Positions 23,601 through 36,060 of a DNA stretch of 64,000 bases are shown here, piece by piece. The notes beneath the pieces are model-generated. The model was not told where the DNA came from, ran no database searches, and saw nothing but the letters and a program-made list of their open reading frames with translations. The position numbers were made by a program, and so were the translations under genes. Location of the stretch: contig BSYO01000024.1 in NCBI GenBank assembly GCA_033239525.1, forward strand, positions 10,129,991 to 10,193,990. Reading direction: 5' to 3'. Every line of letters begins with the position of its first letter. Within the stretch, counting starts at the first letter, position 1. The stretch comes from Nepenthes gracilis (Eukaryota > Streptophyta > Magnoliopsida > Caryophyllales > Nepenthaceae).

Positions 23601-26600
23601 ATTAAGGTGTATCAAATCTAATGATCATTTATACCTCTTACAAAAGACTCTTGCTTAACATGCATCAGAGCTTCCATACAAGGGTCCTCTTTTTGAGACA
23701 TTCGGTGAATTCATTTTCTAATAAGCATCTACATATTTACAATATTTTAACTACATAAGTAATTATGAGCTCAATCACCTCATGAAGCGAAATGACATAA
23801 TATGTATGACTCTAATCAGATCGCTAATATCCCATCTTAATGATCCTATAATAGGAAATATTTAAGATTCAAGCTTCCAAGCAACCGGAGCTCAAACACA
23901 TGATTTTATCATAATTTTATGGTTGCATTGCTCAAACCTATGAATTTCATCACGCAAAAATAAAATAATAAACATATTCCTTGTAAAAAATAATTAAATA
24001 AGATTGTATAGAAACAATAACCTATTGCAACCGGTACAATTGGCTTATAAGGCATGCTATTTCTAACATCTAGGTTGAGTGTATCATAAAAACCAAACTG
24101 CAAATTTAGTAAGTGATTACAGTGAATTTATATATCTTGCATACTGCAACCTAGGTTGAACAAGAACTGACCTTATGAAAGTACAAACATGGCATATAAT
24201 GACCCCATGCCCCCTAACCAGAAAAGAAACTGAAGTTTGACCCAGTCCTCATTTCAGATATGATAATTTGATCAGCTGATCTGTGTAGAGACAAAAGATG
24301 AGGAAACCGAAACAGCCAACAGCTACCATATCAAACCCAACCACACCAAGTGCAAAGCACAATCGGCATGGAAAAATGTAAAAAGCTCTCATGCATCCAC
24401 AGTGTCAGACCAGGAAAGTGTGAAATGTATGAGATCTCCACTGTGCATTTCAATCCCACAAGATATTTCCATGACCCAAACTATGACCATTCAATCCCCA
24501 TGGAGCAGTTCATCAATGAGCTAAAGCTCATTATATGCAATTGAATGACATGATAAGATACACGTTATGTAGCTCAATTAGCAATCAAAAGATGGACCAC
24601 CAAGATGCCAAGAATGTAACAACAACAAAGCCTCACATCTCATAAGTTAGGCCAGCTATATGAATTATCTTTCGTGATTGTATGCAACATTCTCCAAGAA
24701 AGAGAAGCAATTTCAGATCCTTCTGAATTTGATCACTAGTTTTCCTAAGCCTACCTCTTCCTTTCTTTTTGCCTCTAACTTTCATCAAATTATCATTTAT
24801 TTTGCTTGGTTTGGACTACCTTAACCATATCAAGCTCCCTCATCTTTGCTCCTATAGGCTAGAAATATTTTGATTTCTTATCATTTGGAGGTTACCAACT
24901 TTTTCATTTAACAACATTATCTCAACACAGGATATTCTTTACTTGCCATATATTAGGATCACTTAATATAGCTCTCACAATAACAATAATAACAATAATA
25001 TAGCTCACATAATAACAATAATATAAGTCTTTCCATATAATTTAGCGCAAATTTGGGATGACACAACATTCCCAATTAATTTCTTAACTTTATTTAGTAC
25101 GTCTGCATCACATCGTTGTCAAGTCTTCATTTTCCCAAATTATAGGCATAAAGTAACAAAATTGATTGTCTCTATGAATCTTTTGATCATTAACTTTGAC
25201 TTGCTCAATAATACATCTGACATACTGTATCTGCACTTCAAGTATTCTGTCCTTGCTCATGCAAAGAATTTTACCAACTATCAAAATGATACACATGAAC
25301 TACATGGAAATAACCTTGCTCTTGTCTCTCAAGTTAAAGAGTTCAAAATAGCATATCAAAATATCATAACAACTGCCTCAACATTTTCAAGTATTAGTGT
25401 GGACTGATAAAGCTAAATAAAACTAAAAGAGATTAACAAAAATGTTAAACATCCTTTTTCAAGAGCCAAAGCCATAAGTTGTTTTTTAGCGTGGATAGGA
25501 TAATGGCAGTTTTAAGACTGGACAATGTGGCATTCCATTTCACACCATAGCAATCATTCACCTCTCAAGACAACCCCCTTAGGGTGTGTATGTTTTTGCA
25601 TGTGTCCGCTAGTACAAAGAGAGGAGAAGGGAGTTTCATGAGTGCATTCATGCATAGTCACACCACAAAGAAGTGCTCCCATAGACCACTATCACCCAAT
25701 TATCACCAAGCTGCTGCCACCATCAATTGGCTCCAAATTTATACCATTGCCCATATCTCAACCTCCATTGTGCCAAGACAAGCCACATATTAAGAAGCAA
25801 AAATCCTGCCAATTCTTGTCTCAAAACACTGGATAATTCCTAATCAAACCTATCATCATCTCTCATTTGGAGAACAAAAGGTAGTGAGGCAGGTCAGAAT
25901 TGATGGATTTCACAATCAATTTCACAAGAGAACTTTAGAAATGAATTAGATAGGATTAGTGGAAAAAAAAAAGGAGGGAGACATTGTGATTATTGTGTTG
26001 ATTGACATGGTATAAGAATTACAATAGATTGTAGGAAATTGGGATGTGATATTGTTAAGGGGTCTTGTTGCATTTGTGCCTCAATTTTTCCTTTTTTTTT
26101 GGGGGTGGTCAGTAATATTCCTACATAAACACTAGAAGTCCGGTCATTTGGAGAAACAATTTTCTGTTTTGTAGCTTCAAATTTCCTTTTTCTTCAATGT
26201 TTTCATGTTTTCCCTTTGGATGGGGGTGCCAGCGATTAGTAATATTCCTACATAACCACTATGTGCCCATTCATTTGGAGTGACAATTTTCTGTTTTGTA
26301 GATTCCAATTTCCTTTTTCTTTAATATTTTCATACTTTTCCTAAAAACAATATGCATTTATTCTTGTTAGAAGTGTGTCCATTTCCTCAATTTGATGTTC
26401 ATTAACAATCATTAGCATTAATCGACATAAGATTAAGATTTCTTATCATTCAAGATTAGTTCTTGAAGTTAATTAGCCAAACTCAAACCCAATTTTATGC
26501 TTATCAATTTAACAAGTGGATCCTAAACAAATAATACTTGATTCATCTACAACTTTACCGTGGTACTTAGTTGTCAATAAGTCAATGCTGGCTATTAATG

Positions 26601-29085
26601 ACACAAATTCTAACACCAATAGAATTAAATGTATTTTTCAATTCTGGTTTCTTGGAAATAGTTCTCCAAATTGAAGCCTCATTTCACAAACCGATAGGCC
26701 CTAAGGATTCAATTTTCAGCATGAACACCAACATAACTTGCATCTAACAAAAGTCAATACATATGGTTACAAATGGGTTGACAAATCATTGAATGAATGT
26801 GCAGTCCACTGCACAAGCTTTCCACATTGTGGGATAAGTGGTGAGTCAAATTTATGCTGTCTTATCCTTGCATTACAAGCAGACCATTTGAACACGTGAT
26901 CATGATGTCATAATAGAGCAATATTACCGTTAATTAATCATAAGATGAATGTCCCTGATGATAGAAAGATGTGATTCAATCCAATTTAGAATCTCAGTAA
27001 TCATCTAATCAATTATACAAACACACTAATGTCCAAGGAGGATCCAACATGCATTTCACTATTTTAAGCTTTTATGTGATAATTTTGTACTGGTTGTACG
27101 TGAACTAACCAGCAAAAAGGTGCTACTACCTGAAGTATTTATATCTTAAATAAGCTCATGGTCCGTGGATTTAGGAGTTTTACATGTCCATGGACTTAGG
27201 AGTTTTACACGACTTGGGCCAATATCTTCACATAAGCTAATATGCCATAGAGAGAGATAAACCAAACATGGTTTTATTCATCAGCTGAGGCAAGTCTACC
27301 AAATGATCAAATGTGGTGCTAGGACTGATGATTAGATATGAGAGACAACCAATCATGATGAAACACTGCACCATTCCCCAACCCCATCAGACACATGCAC
27401 ACGCACGCGCACATGCATACAGAGTGAGTGAAGATTTATAAGGGAGAAAGATAGTGGGAAGACAGATACTGAGAAGAATTTACTGATCATGTTGCTATAA
27501 GGATTATCAATAGATCATACCAAAATTTTCGCTCGGGTGATAGACTTTGTTTTTGAATCAATGACATATATTTCTTCAAAATCTAGCACAAACTCTGGGT
27601 CATTCAACCTCCGGTTTCTGTAGTGCTTCGTCAAAAAAACCTGAATCAAACCCCAGAAGGAAAAGAAAACATTTGTCTAAGAAAAATAAAAATAAGATCC
27701 ATTGAATCAATTAGGAAGGATATGTGGAACATAAATCGCAGGAATGACATACAGGTACAAAAAGATTGTCAGCTACCTTGAAAACCTCTCTTTCAGACTT
27801 ATACATTGGATCTCTGGGCGCATCAATGGGTGGCTCAGTGACATTGTAGCATCCATAATCAGTTTTCGCACATCGAATGTACTGGAATTCAACCATTAGA
27901 GAACAAAGTAAAGCATTTTAATACAGAACATTCAAGAAAAGGAATATCAAGAATCATATATCAAAATGAACAAATTTACCTATTAGTGGAACCAACAAAA
28001 CAGGATAACTAACAAAATGTTTCCAGGATTTTATTGTAATCATGTGGCAACTGATAAATAAACAGTAAACAGTAAACCAAAAACGAAAAAATACCTTCTC
28101 AGGCATTGGAGCAAGAACTTTTGGAATTGCGTAAACATCAGTATCTGGAGGGGTAACGTACATCTACAACCACAAAAGACAAACCCTATTAAGTAATCAT
28201 AACAAGATACAAAACAAACAAATATAAACATTTGCACGAATATACGGTGGCCTTCCAATATTTGATCAATGGGAGGTCTAAAGAAATCAACATGTTTTAC
28301 AAGATGTACTGAGAAACCCACATCAAGAAACAACATTCAGAATCCACGTAGGGAATGAGAAATCTGCTTTCAGCTTATACAATTGGGCTACTGCTAGCTA
28401 GAAGAGCTTTTTCTTCTCTTGAGACAAAGGGCCCAAGCCAGTGTGTATAACTTATGTAGGTACACGTATTTCTTTGTGTATCGAGAATTTCCTATTATGT
28501 ATGTGTATGTATTCCCCTGCGTACAAATATTTCAATAAACATTGGGTTGAAGAAAACAAGAGCTTAAAATAGTCTTGAGGAGAATGTGAGGGAGAGACTT
28601 TCTACCTCTCTGAAGTCATAAACATCGTTGTCAGGATCAGGAGGCTTTCTAATGAAAAAATCACAATCAAGCAAGCAAATCTTATGGAACTCCTCCTCAT
28701 TAATCCGATAACCCACAACCATTTCGGAATCCCACCCCTGAGTAGATACGAAGCTCTCACTCTGAACCATCGCAATCTCATCGTCTGCAACAGTGGTGGC
28801 CGAGGCAGCGCCTAGCGGGTCATATTCGACGTCGAAGTCCTTCTTGTTGTCGACTTCTTCAACCTCCTCTTCGTCAATGTCGTAGTCGTCGGGTTCGCCT
28901 CCGTCTGCGTCGGCGTCGCCATCGTCGGCGCGAACCCTGTAGTCCGGCCTTGAAGGGAAATGGAGGGGTTTAAGAAGGGGTTTAGGAGATGAGAAAGATA
29001 GTGAGAATGATGGAGCAGAGAGAGGGTGGAGTAGGAAGATTGAGGGTCTCGGAGGGAGAAGAGAGTGGAGAAAAAGGGCCCCCAT
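20676..29085 (-). CDS. PTAC6: Plastid transcriptionally active 6 / PEP-associated protein 8 (PTAC6/PAP8)
   Basis: Six exons on the minus strand, all phase 0 with GT-AG introns: 29085-28606, 28163-28095, 27881-27777, 27640-27521, 20969-20880, 20792-20676, giving 326 codons ending DFNISNWF-stop. Length and sequence track Arabidopsis PTAC6/PAP8, as in the acidic DEEEVEEVDNKKDFDVEYDP, STQGWDSEMVV, RKPPDPDNDVYDFRE, PPIDAPRDPMYKSERE, TKHYRNRR and EEWTKTREDMEKHLRKLRDF. The first ~50 residues are Ser/Pro/Leu-rich and fit a chloroplast transit peptide. In Arabidopsis PAP8 is an essential component of the plastid-encoded RNA polymerase complex, is dually located in plastids and nucleus, and its loss gives albino seedlings. 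The reading frame here is intact, so the gene should be functional. Start is the first ATG in frame before the transit peptide. Confidence 0.95.
20970..27520 (-). other. 6.5 kb intron 4 of PTAC6
   Basis: AT-rich intron without a recognised gene or intact transposon. Contents: an AT/TA run near 22193-22230, a (GT)12 run at 22586-22609, and a tandem duplication at 26101-26341. Donor GTATGATC follows 27521 and the acceptor CTACAG precedes 20969. Confidence 0.85.
26101..26341. repeat. Tandem duplication, ~115-120 bp unit
   Basis: Two adjacent units sharing AGTAATATTCCTACATAA, TTTGGAG, ACAATTTTCTGTTTTGTAG and AATTTCCTTTTTCTT (first unit 26101-26214, second 26222-26341). Within PTAC6 intron 4. Confidence 0.75.
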
Positions 29086-30317
29086 GATGCCGAGCTTGGG
29101 GGCGCAAGGAGGTACGTGCTTTCAGCGTCGGATAAAGGAGAGGGATGGAAGAAATGTTTTTGACAGGGACTAAAGCTCAAAAAGAGAAAATCAGACCAGT
29201 TAACAATGGTTTGATATTAGAGAATTTGGGAAAGACTCATCTTGTAAACAATTGATTTTTTCTGAAATTTGAGAAACAATGTTTTGTTGTTACAGGTATT
29301 GTATAACTTAATTCATGGGTGTTGCTTGTGTATCTTGTTGTCATATATAGTATGTGAGTTAGGCCCGGTATTAAAGTATTGTTTGAAGCATTGTTCAAAC
29401 ACCAATGCCTTATAGCTGCAATGCATAAGCATGGCTTGAACATCGACTAGTGCTTTCTGTTTTCACATTTTGCATACTAAATTTCTCAATGATATGTCAA
29501 ATGTAGTTTCATATTATACTTATTATAGACATTTTAATTGATAAAATGGACGTGTATAGAGTTTATTCTTACATTTTTACTTGCATATATAAATCTAAAA
29601 TAAAATTTATTATTTACATTTGAGTAGTACTCAAATTGATTTTCTTAATTCATTATTGTCTTTGAGTTCGTTTGAGTTATTCGATTTATATGTATATATT
29701 TTATTAGTATTTTATAGTTAAGTAAAAGAGAGTGTATAAAATATAACACTTGATCTCTCATTTGTGAAATATAATGTCAAAAATTGACAATTTTAAGTAA
29801 TTTTTTTTTAAATAATTAAGTATTTGAGATGTTTGATTAGCGTGCATCTATTAGTAAAATAGGTCATACTCATATGTGGCATAAGCACACTTGTGTGTGT
29901 CTTGGTGGATTGGGTTGCACTTGTGTGCGATAAATGTGCCTTTGTACATTAGTTAACAAAATGGTCAGCACTTGTGGTTGCATATGTATAACTTGGCATC
30001 TGATACGCACTTGACTAGTGCTCATACACTAATCTACCTATATAAAGATCATTCATGATTGTTTTGTTATTTTTCTACTAAATTTCAATAAAAGAGAGAG
30101 AAAAAATAGTTGAGGAGAGAGAAGATGAGAGAGATAGTGAATGAAGTGGTCATAAAGATTTTTTGTGCTAGATAATATGATTATTTAATTTAAGACAAGT
30201 ATATATAAACTTATTATTCTTATTATTCTTATTATTGTTATATCTTTTGATATTTATTTAAATATATATATGTGATTATTTTGGTGATCTATTGCTTTTA
30301 TTTTGCATGCATGTCCA
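29086..30317. promoter_or_regulatory. PTAC6 upstream region and AT-rich intergenic DNA
   Basis: The first few hundred bases should hold the PTAC6 leader and promoter. Further out, 29860-30100 holds a TATATAAAG box (near 30041) followed within about 50 bp by CAATAAAAG and a GA-rich stretch, which resembles a short LTR R/U5 or a plus-strand promoter. No ORF or partner LTR was found, so nothing more can be claimed. Confidence 0.35.
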
Positions 30318-30319
30318 TG

Positions 30320-31228
30320 AATGTCACGAGATTTGAAGGGCCATACCTTATATTCATGAAATTTGTAAAGAAAGTTTGAAATCCCTTATATAATTGACTT
30401 CTACTACAACAAACGACAAGGAATCAAAAGAAAACGGTAAAATTCGCTCCCAATTTATTCCCTGACGTTTACGTCAAAAATTGGCCTTCCAAGATTAAGA
30501 AGGTAAAAATAGAGGATGCATATATAAATGCTCGGTGAGGGAGTTGAGAATGTGGATCGAAGGTGCACTTGTGAAAAGTGGCTTTGGTCGTAAGATGCTC
30601 ATAGTGAGCGGCCTCTTCGAGTACTGAGTTCGTAGAGAACTAATAGTAGAAGAGACGGGAGAGTAATTGGATGCTTGAGAGGTGGAGAGCTTTTACGGGT
30701 TTGAACATGTAAGATAACTTGCCTATAGAGTGAGTCTCCATGATCTTTTATAGTTGTGGGCCTCTGCCGCTTTCTTTAGGTGGCGAGGCGGGATGCCCGC
30801 CTTTTGAGAGGATCGTTTCCTTTCCTCGTGTAGATGCGGGCGTTATTATTGGTTGCAACAGTCAGAAAGGAGGATTCCGTTCCTTCTATGGAGATATCGC
30901 GCACAGTGACTATTGAGGCTACATCTGTGAGTCGCGCAGTGACTTGAGAGCTTTTCTTCTGAGATGTACGTTGATTCTGAGGGATTTCCGTTATAGAAAA
31001 GATTGCCATCTTTGAAGCCATGGAGAATTAGAGCAAACGATAGTTAAGTATAGGAAAGGGTACGTGGGCCGATTTTGATCATGGCAGCATTTATTTTGGG
31101 CCGCGTTCAGCCTACTTGGGACGCTTCGTCGGTTAACGGCAGTATTGATTGTCCCACAGATAAATGGGCAACTATGCATTCTAGGTCATTTACTCATTTG
31201 GGCCGGCCCACTATAACCATCCCCATCA
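30320..31228 (-). repeat. 3' LTR of element 1
   Basis: About 0.9 kb, starting (minus strand) TGATGGGGATGG directly after the tract GCATGGGAGCTAG. It shares long blocks with the copy at 50686-53093 (GGATGCTTGAGAG, AGAGTGAGTCTCCATG, GGTTGCAAC, CTACTTGGGACGCTTC). A minus-strand TATA box CTATAAAAG lies at 30745-30753. The outer end near 30320 is judged from alignment with the other copy. Confidence 0.75.
30745..30753 (-). promoter_or_regulatory. TATA box in element 1 LTR
   Basis: CTATAAAAG on the minus strand, followed by GATCATGGAGACTCACTC. The same box and spacing are preserved in the 5' LTR copy near 50874-50882, which fits a conserved LTR promoter. Confidence 0.55.
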
Positions 31229-31920
31229 CTAGCTCCCATGCCGATGGCCCGAATTTTCAACTTTCAACATGTTTATAATGGGACGTGATTAGTCGTATTA
31301 TCTCCTTAGGTCTGTCCCAAATTCTCCTTTTCACTATTCTCGCGTGATTCCCCTATTTTTTTTATTTTCTGTAGATCCACCAAGTTGATATCTTTTGGAG
31401 TTTAGTGCTTTTGTCTCCTTCCTTGCGCGCTATAAATCGGGAGCTTTCGACATTCCTCAGCACTACCTTCCTTGTTGCTTGATGAGATGGCACAGGAGCT
31501 CAACTTCGCCAAGAAGCTTGTTGCCCTTGTTTCTGGTTTGGAGCTTAGGCCATTCGTGTTCTCCGGAGCTGTTATTTTGAGTCATGAAGTTTAAACTGTT
31601 TTGGTCGTTCCTTTTTGGGCAGGATGCTACTTTGGTCACCCCTTTTGCAGGGTGGTTGTTATCGAGATTTGAATCCGAATTCAAATCTTCCCACATTCAA
31701 ATCTTAACAGCTCTTCAAGGGTTGGCAACCTCCTTATGTAGCTTTCTCTCACTTTCCATCTCTAATGTCATGTATTGGCCTTTGTTGGCCATGTGATTTG
31801 TAAAGAGAAACTTAATAAGAAAACTTGCAATTGTTTGCACGAACAATTTCTCTGTTGGATTTTTTGTCTTTTGTTGCCATGCATACTATGCTATTTTTTA
31901 TTTTGCACGCCGAAATGGAG

Positions 31921-32252
31921 GTTAATCGGATCCGTTGACCATATTGCTTGATTCCAAAAAGTGGGATGGAGCCGAAATGGTCACTGGCCTGATTCATTCA
32001 TGGTAACGCTTGAATTCAGAGAACGGGGTGGAAATGAATGTTGATCGGATTCGTTCACCGTAACTCTTAAATTCGGAGAGCGGAATGAAATAGAAGCTGA
32101 CCAGATTCGATAACGGTAACGATTGAATCTAGAGAACGGAGTGGACAAGAAGGATGACCGGATTTGTTGACCACAACGCTCGAATCCGAAGAATGGAGTG
32201 GAGATGGATGTTGATCGGATTTGTTGACCGTAACATTTGAATCCGGAGAATG
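31921..32252. repeat. Tandem array, ~58-bp unit, ~6 copies (element 1, 3' untranslated region)
   Basis: Units begin near 31921, 31980, 32040, 32095, 32152 and 32210. The core reads GTTGATCGGATTYGTTGACC, then GTAACGCTTGAATCCGGAGA, then a purine-rich tail. It lies between the polypurine tract and the antisense ORF start. Confidence 0.8.
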
Positions 32253-32607
32253 TGAGAGATTTTCGTTGAAGCATTATCTTACTCTGCCGCGGGCTGGGCA
32301 GTCAAAGAGTTGCAAAGCCGTTTGGGGACTCCCGCCTCTCTAAGCGTCCCATTACTTTTCGTCACATGTCATCACGTAGGGGCAGCTGTAATTCTGGCAA
32401 TTAATGCGCAAGAAGATACGACTTGACAGTGTCCTCTTCAAAATCGACATGTGTCCATTATAATTGCCACGGCTTTTTGATGCGCTATGTCACTTTGGCG
32501 GCGATGATCTTTATGAAAATGACACAGCAGTCCAAGTTATCTTGCTCCTTTCTTCTTCGCACCATAGCCATCAAGCCTTCTTCTTCCTTCTTCACTTCTC
32601 TATTTTC

Positions 32608-34460
32608 ATGGCGCCCACTATTAACGAAATCTCTTCCGTTCTTGACTCCAGCAATGTTAAGGCACTCTATGTACAGTATAACATCCCGATCTCCATTGTG
32701 TTATCAGTCCCAGAGAATTTGGACAGGGCTTGCTCTTCTCCTGAGGGTCACATTGTTGTATACAAGGCTCACCTATGGAGCGGGCTTTGTCTTCGAGTCC
32801 CTCAAGAATTGCTCTGCATCTTTATGGTGTTTTGTGTCCCCATTGCATGGCTCCATGCAAATGTTATGTGCTACTTATACTCACTTTACATCTTTCTTCT
32901 CCATCATTTGCGGCTGCTATCTATGGAGGCTGTGAGGGTCATATTTCGATTTACAAAGTGTAGAGATTGGATTTCGCTCTTCTAGGGAGCTGCGTATTAG
33001 CAGCGCTATTTATGAGTTGGTAAATAATTAAAAGGACCGATTCTTTTTTGTACAAGTATCTAATAATTGGACCATATCTAAGGATTGGAGCAACGTCCCA
33101 AGGTCTTCACTAGGAAGCCCTCTAAAGAGGAGGTGGAGGCCGTGGAACCCCTGTTGTGACAGGTGCAGGAGCACCTCTATGAGTTTAGGAGGGACCACTT
33201 GGTGTACCGTGAGGAGGCCAAGTGGGCACGTTGGGGTCCTTCTTCGCCGATCCAAAAGACCAAAGTTCCACCGCCGACGCCATCGTAGCCCAAGAGGAAG
33301 GCTGGGGCTCTTGTCATTGGTGATTCTCCTAGTAGCCCCAAAAGGTAGCGGGCTGCTCCCATTTTGCCTTCCTCTTCGTCATCCACCAAGCTTGATTATT
33401 GCATGTTTGGACATTTGGCAGGCGTTGGGGAGCACTCTATGGTGGAGACTCCCGTTAGCCTTTTGGATTTGGGAGTTGTTGAGGGAGTTGCCACAAGAGA
33501 ACTTGGCATCTAGCCACCGCTATCGGACAATTTTGTGGCGCCAGCCGTGTCGGTGGAGTTGGTGCCTAGTGCCAGAGGGCTGGAGGAGCCAACCATTGAG
33601 CAGCCTGTGGAGTCGGTAAAAGTGCTGGTGACGTCAGTCTCATCGTTGCTTTGCTTCTTGTGGCGATGGGCGTTGTGGAAGCCACTCTAGTGGAGGTTCC
33701 TACTGAAGGAGCCGGAGTTGTAGTGGGAGCCATGATCATTACAGAGTTGGCTCATGTGGCCACCAAACTTAGTCTCCTGGCTTGCCCATTAGAGGATCTC
33801 CCACTGTAGAGCCCAGAGTCACAGGAGCCGGTTGGAAAAAAGAAGCATAAGTTCTTGACGGTAAACTTTAGTGGGAAACTTCCTCTTTCTTTTGACTCCG
33901 CTGACTTGGTTTGTCTTATCTTTGTTCATGTTTCTTTGGGATTACAGGACTAGAGGATAGTTGGAGCGCTTTTGAAGGGATTGCGCCAGTGGGCGGAGAT
34001 AATTGACAAAACGGGGGAGGAAATTCTCTGACTGACGGAGCTCCTGAGTCACTCAAATGCCATTGCCTCCTAGGCCCAAAAGGATTGGGAAGAAAATGCT
34101 ACCCTCAAGTGTGAGTTAGCAAAGTTGAAAGAGAGATTGGGGAGCTTGGAAGCTCGGGCCACCAAGGCTGAGCAGCAGGTCAGCAAACTTCGAGTGAAGG
34201 TTGCCACGCTTGAAGTTGAGATGTCAATCCGCCTACGTCCGAAGGAGGTGAGCGTGTTGCTGAAAACTAGAATTTGGAAAGGCATCAACCTCTGTAGGTG
34301 AATTGTTTCCCTGGTGTAACCTGGCTTCCCAGTTGGCATTCTCAACCCAATGAATAGTGTGCTTTTGGAGCGCGAGGACTTGGTCGACTATTCCTAAGCC
34401 AAAGGAGAGCCTTCCTCTCGCCCTCCTAGTGGACCGCACCTTAGTTTGGACTTTTGTATT
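32608..34460 (+). pseudogene. Antisense ORF of element 1 (Transposase_28 / 'putative gypsy type transposon' protein), decayed
   Basis: Starts MAPTINEISSVLDSSNVKAL at 32608, then PEGHIVVYKAHLWSGLCLRVP. After a gap it continues with YEFRRDHLVYREEAKWARWG and PSSPIQKTKVPPPTP (~33175-33290), a coiled-coil stretch (CELAKLKERLGSLEARATKA, ~34110-34170), and an end GILNPMNSVLLEREDL (~34330-34380). Each block has a counterpart in element 2 (57078-58857). It runs on the plus strand, opposite to gag-pol, and is followed by AATGGAAAAAAG-type A-rich sequence. Known Tat-lineage elements carry such extra ORFs; function is unknown. Frames are broken. Confidence 0.65.
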
Positions 34461-34675
34461 TGATTTTTTCTTTCATGTAATTGTATATTGAACCTTATTA
34501 ATGGAAAAAAGTTTGTTCTATCGATGTGTCAATTTTTATGTCTTTGTCCAACTTTCCTATTTTTCCTTCTTTATTTACTTTGCTCCAGCAAGGCGGTGGA
34601 CTTGTTGTCAATACACGGTTTTGTCGGTTGTATTAGAACTTTGATCGTCGTAGATTGACTACTCAATGATGCGAT

Positions 34676-35466
34676 GTGACATTTGTCTCCACGTCTTCAG
34701 GCAGGTTCAATTGGGTAAAGACACGTGTCGACTTACACGAGCGACGTGACGCTTCGAACTCCATTGCGATGCTGCTTTTGGCGGAAAATTTTTCCTATAT
34801 AATTGCGGCACCTTCTGTAGTTCACTTCATTACTTTCCTTCATTGTTCCTCTACCTTTATCATTGCTAATGAGGATATGATTGATATTCCAACTTTACTT
34901 GGCTTTGGGAGGGAAGCGTCATCTCCTCCTATGTCGGAATCCTCCTCTAAAGGGGAGAGTAGCGACGGGAGGACAAGATTCGAGAGTAGCGATGGGGACT
35001 CCATCAATGTGATTGTAGACGAGGATTGGAATCATCTAGTCCTTTCACATCTCGGTTCCCAGGATGTCTTGAGGGTACCCCCATTCCACGGGTTTGCTGG
35101 CCCCCTCTCGTCAGGTATGTTTGCTTAGTCGTGTAAAGGCACAGTTGACCGTTTGCAATTTCCCTTTACTAACTCCTTTTTTCACTTACCAGCCAGCAAG
35201 GAGGTCTCGAGAGTTGGATGAGTTTCTATCTTCATAAGGAGATGAGATTACCCGTATGATGTAGGTTTAGGCTGATCTCACAGCAGAGGATATGAAGTAT
35301 CACATCAATGCAGCAGTTGGGGACGCGTTACAGAGTCAGGCGTGGGCCAACTATTTTGACCAGGTCTTATTAGAGTCTGAAGCCAGGCTGCATGTGGTAC
35401 TGGCACTCATGCACAAGCCATAGAGAGGATCGTAGTTCTCGAAGGCGAGCTGAGGACAACGCTTTG
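34676..35466 (+). pseudogene. Second plus-strand ORF block, unrecognised
   Basis: A TATA-like CCTATATAATTGCGGC (34793-34808) is followed by an open frame: MIDIPTLLGFGREASSPPMS, a Ser/Asp-rich stretch, then VIVDEDWNHLVLSHLGSQDV up to 35128. After an intron-like gap (...TCACTTACCAG) comes a helical segment TAEDMKYHINAAVGDALQSQ and AIERIVVLEGELRTTL. No family recognised. It may be part of the antisense unit of element 1, or of another inserted Tat element. It ends where LTR-like DNA begins (TGTAACG at 35467). Confidence 0.35.
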
Positions 35467-36060
35467 TGTAACGAAACAGGTCCTATCTTTTATGACCTTC
35501 CGTTAATTAACATAACTGATAAGCTTATATTTCAACTACACCAATTTCTATAGAAAATCGGGTAGAGTTTTTCCTAAAAATGGACAAAAATCATACAAAC
35601 AACATGTATAATACAACCTATACAAGACATATAAATAACTAGATCAAAATATTTTAACCCACAACACATCCACACAACGTATACACATGATCACATCAAA
35701 TGCCATTCATCCATGGCTCCAACACAGCTATCTCAACTACTACATTGGTTCCAATACAAGATGCCATCTACGTATCCATACAAATCCAATTATACCTACG
35801 AAAGCAAACTATATTAATAAAACAACCTGCGGAAGCAAAATGTAATAAACTAGAATAATACATAACATGCTATGCCATTTCAATACATATCATTCATCCA
35901 AAATTTTTAACGATTACATTAACAATACATTAACACATCCAAAATGCATAAGTCTCTAAGGCCCAACAAAATCTTCCTTTACTTCTGTACTTCTCATCGG
36001 CTTTGGTTCATTAGTACATATCTAGAAGGGAAAAAACAAAACAACAAGAGTGAGTTATAT
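35467..36060. mobile_element. LTR-like DNA, left part, split by the chromovirus
   Basis: Begins TGTAACGAAACAGG and runs to the TATAT target site at 36056-36060; AT-rich with GAGTGAGTTATA before the insertion point. It is probably continuous with 43629-45830 on the far side of the nested chromovirus and looks like an LTR of another chromovirus, but I could not fix its ends. Confidence 0.35.

Noticed and set aside
28812..29180. Alternative upstream start for PTAC6
   Set aside because: The ATG at 29180 is in another frame; the 29085 frame continues into all conserved PTAC6 blocks.
31921..32252. CRISPR-like array
   Set aside because: Repeats are adjacent and diverged with no unique spacers, in plant retrotransposon DNA; it is a tandem array.
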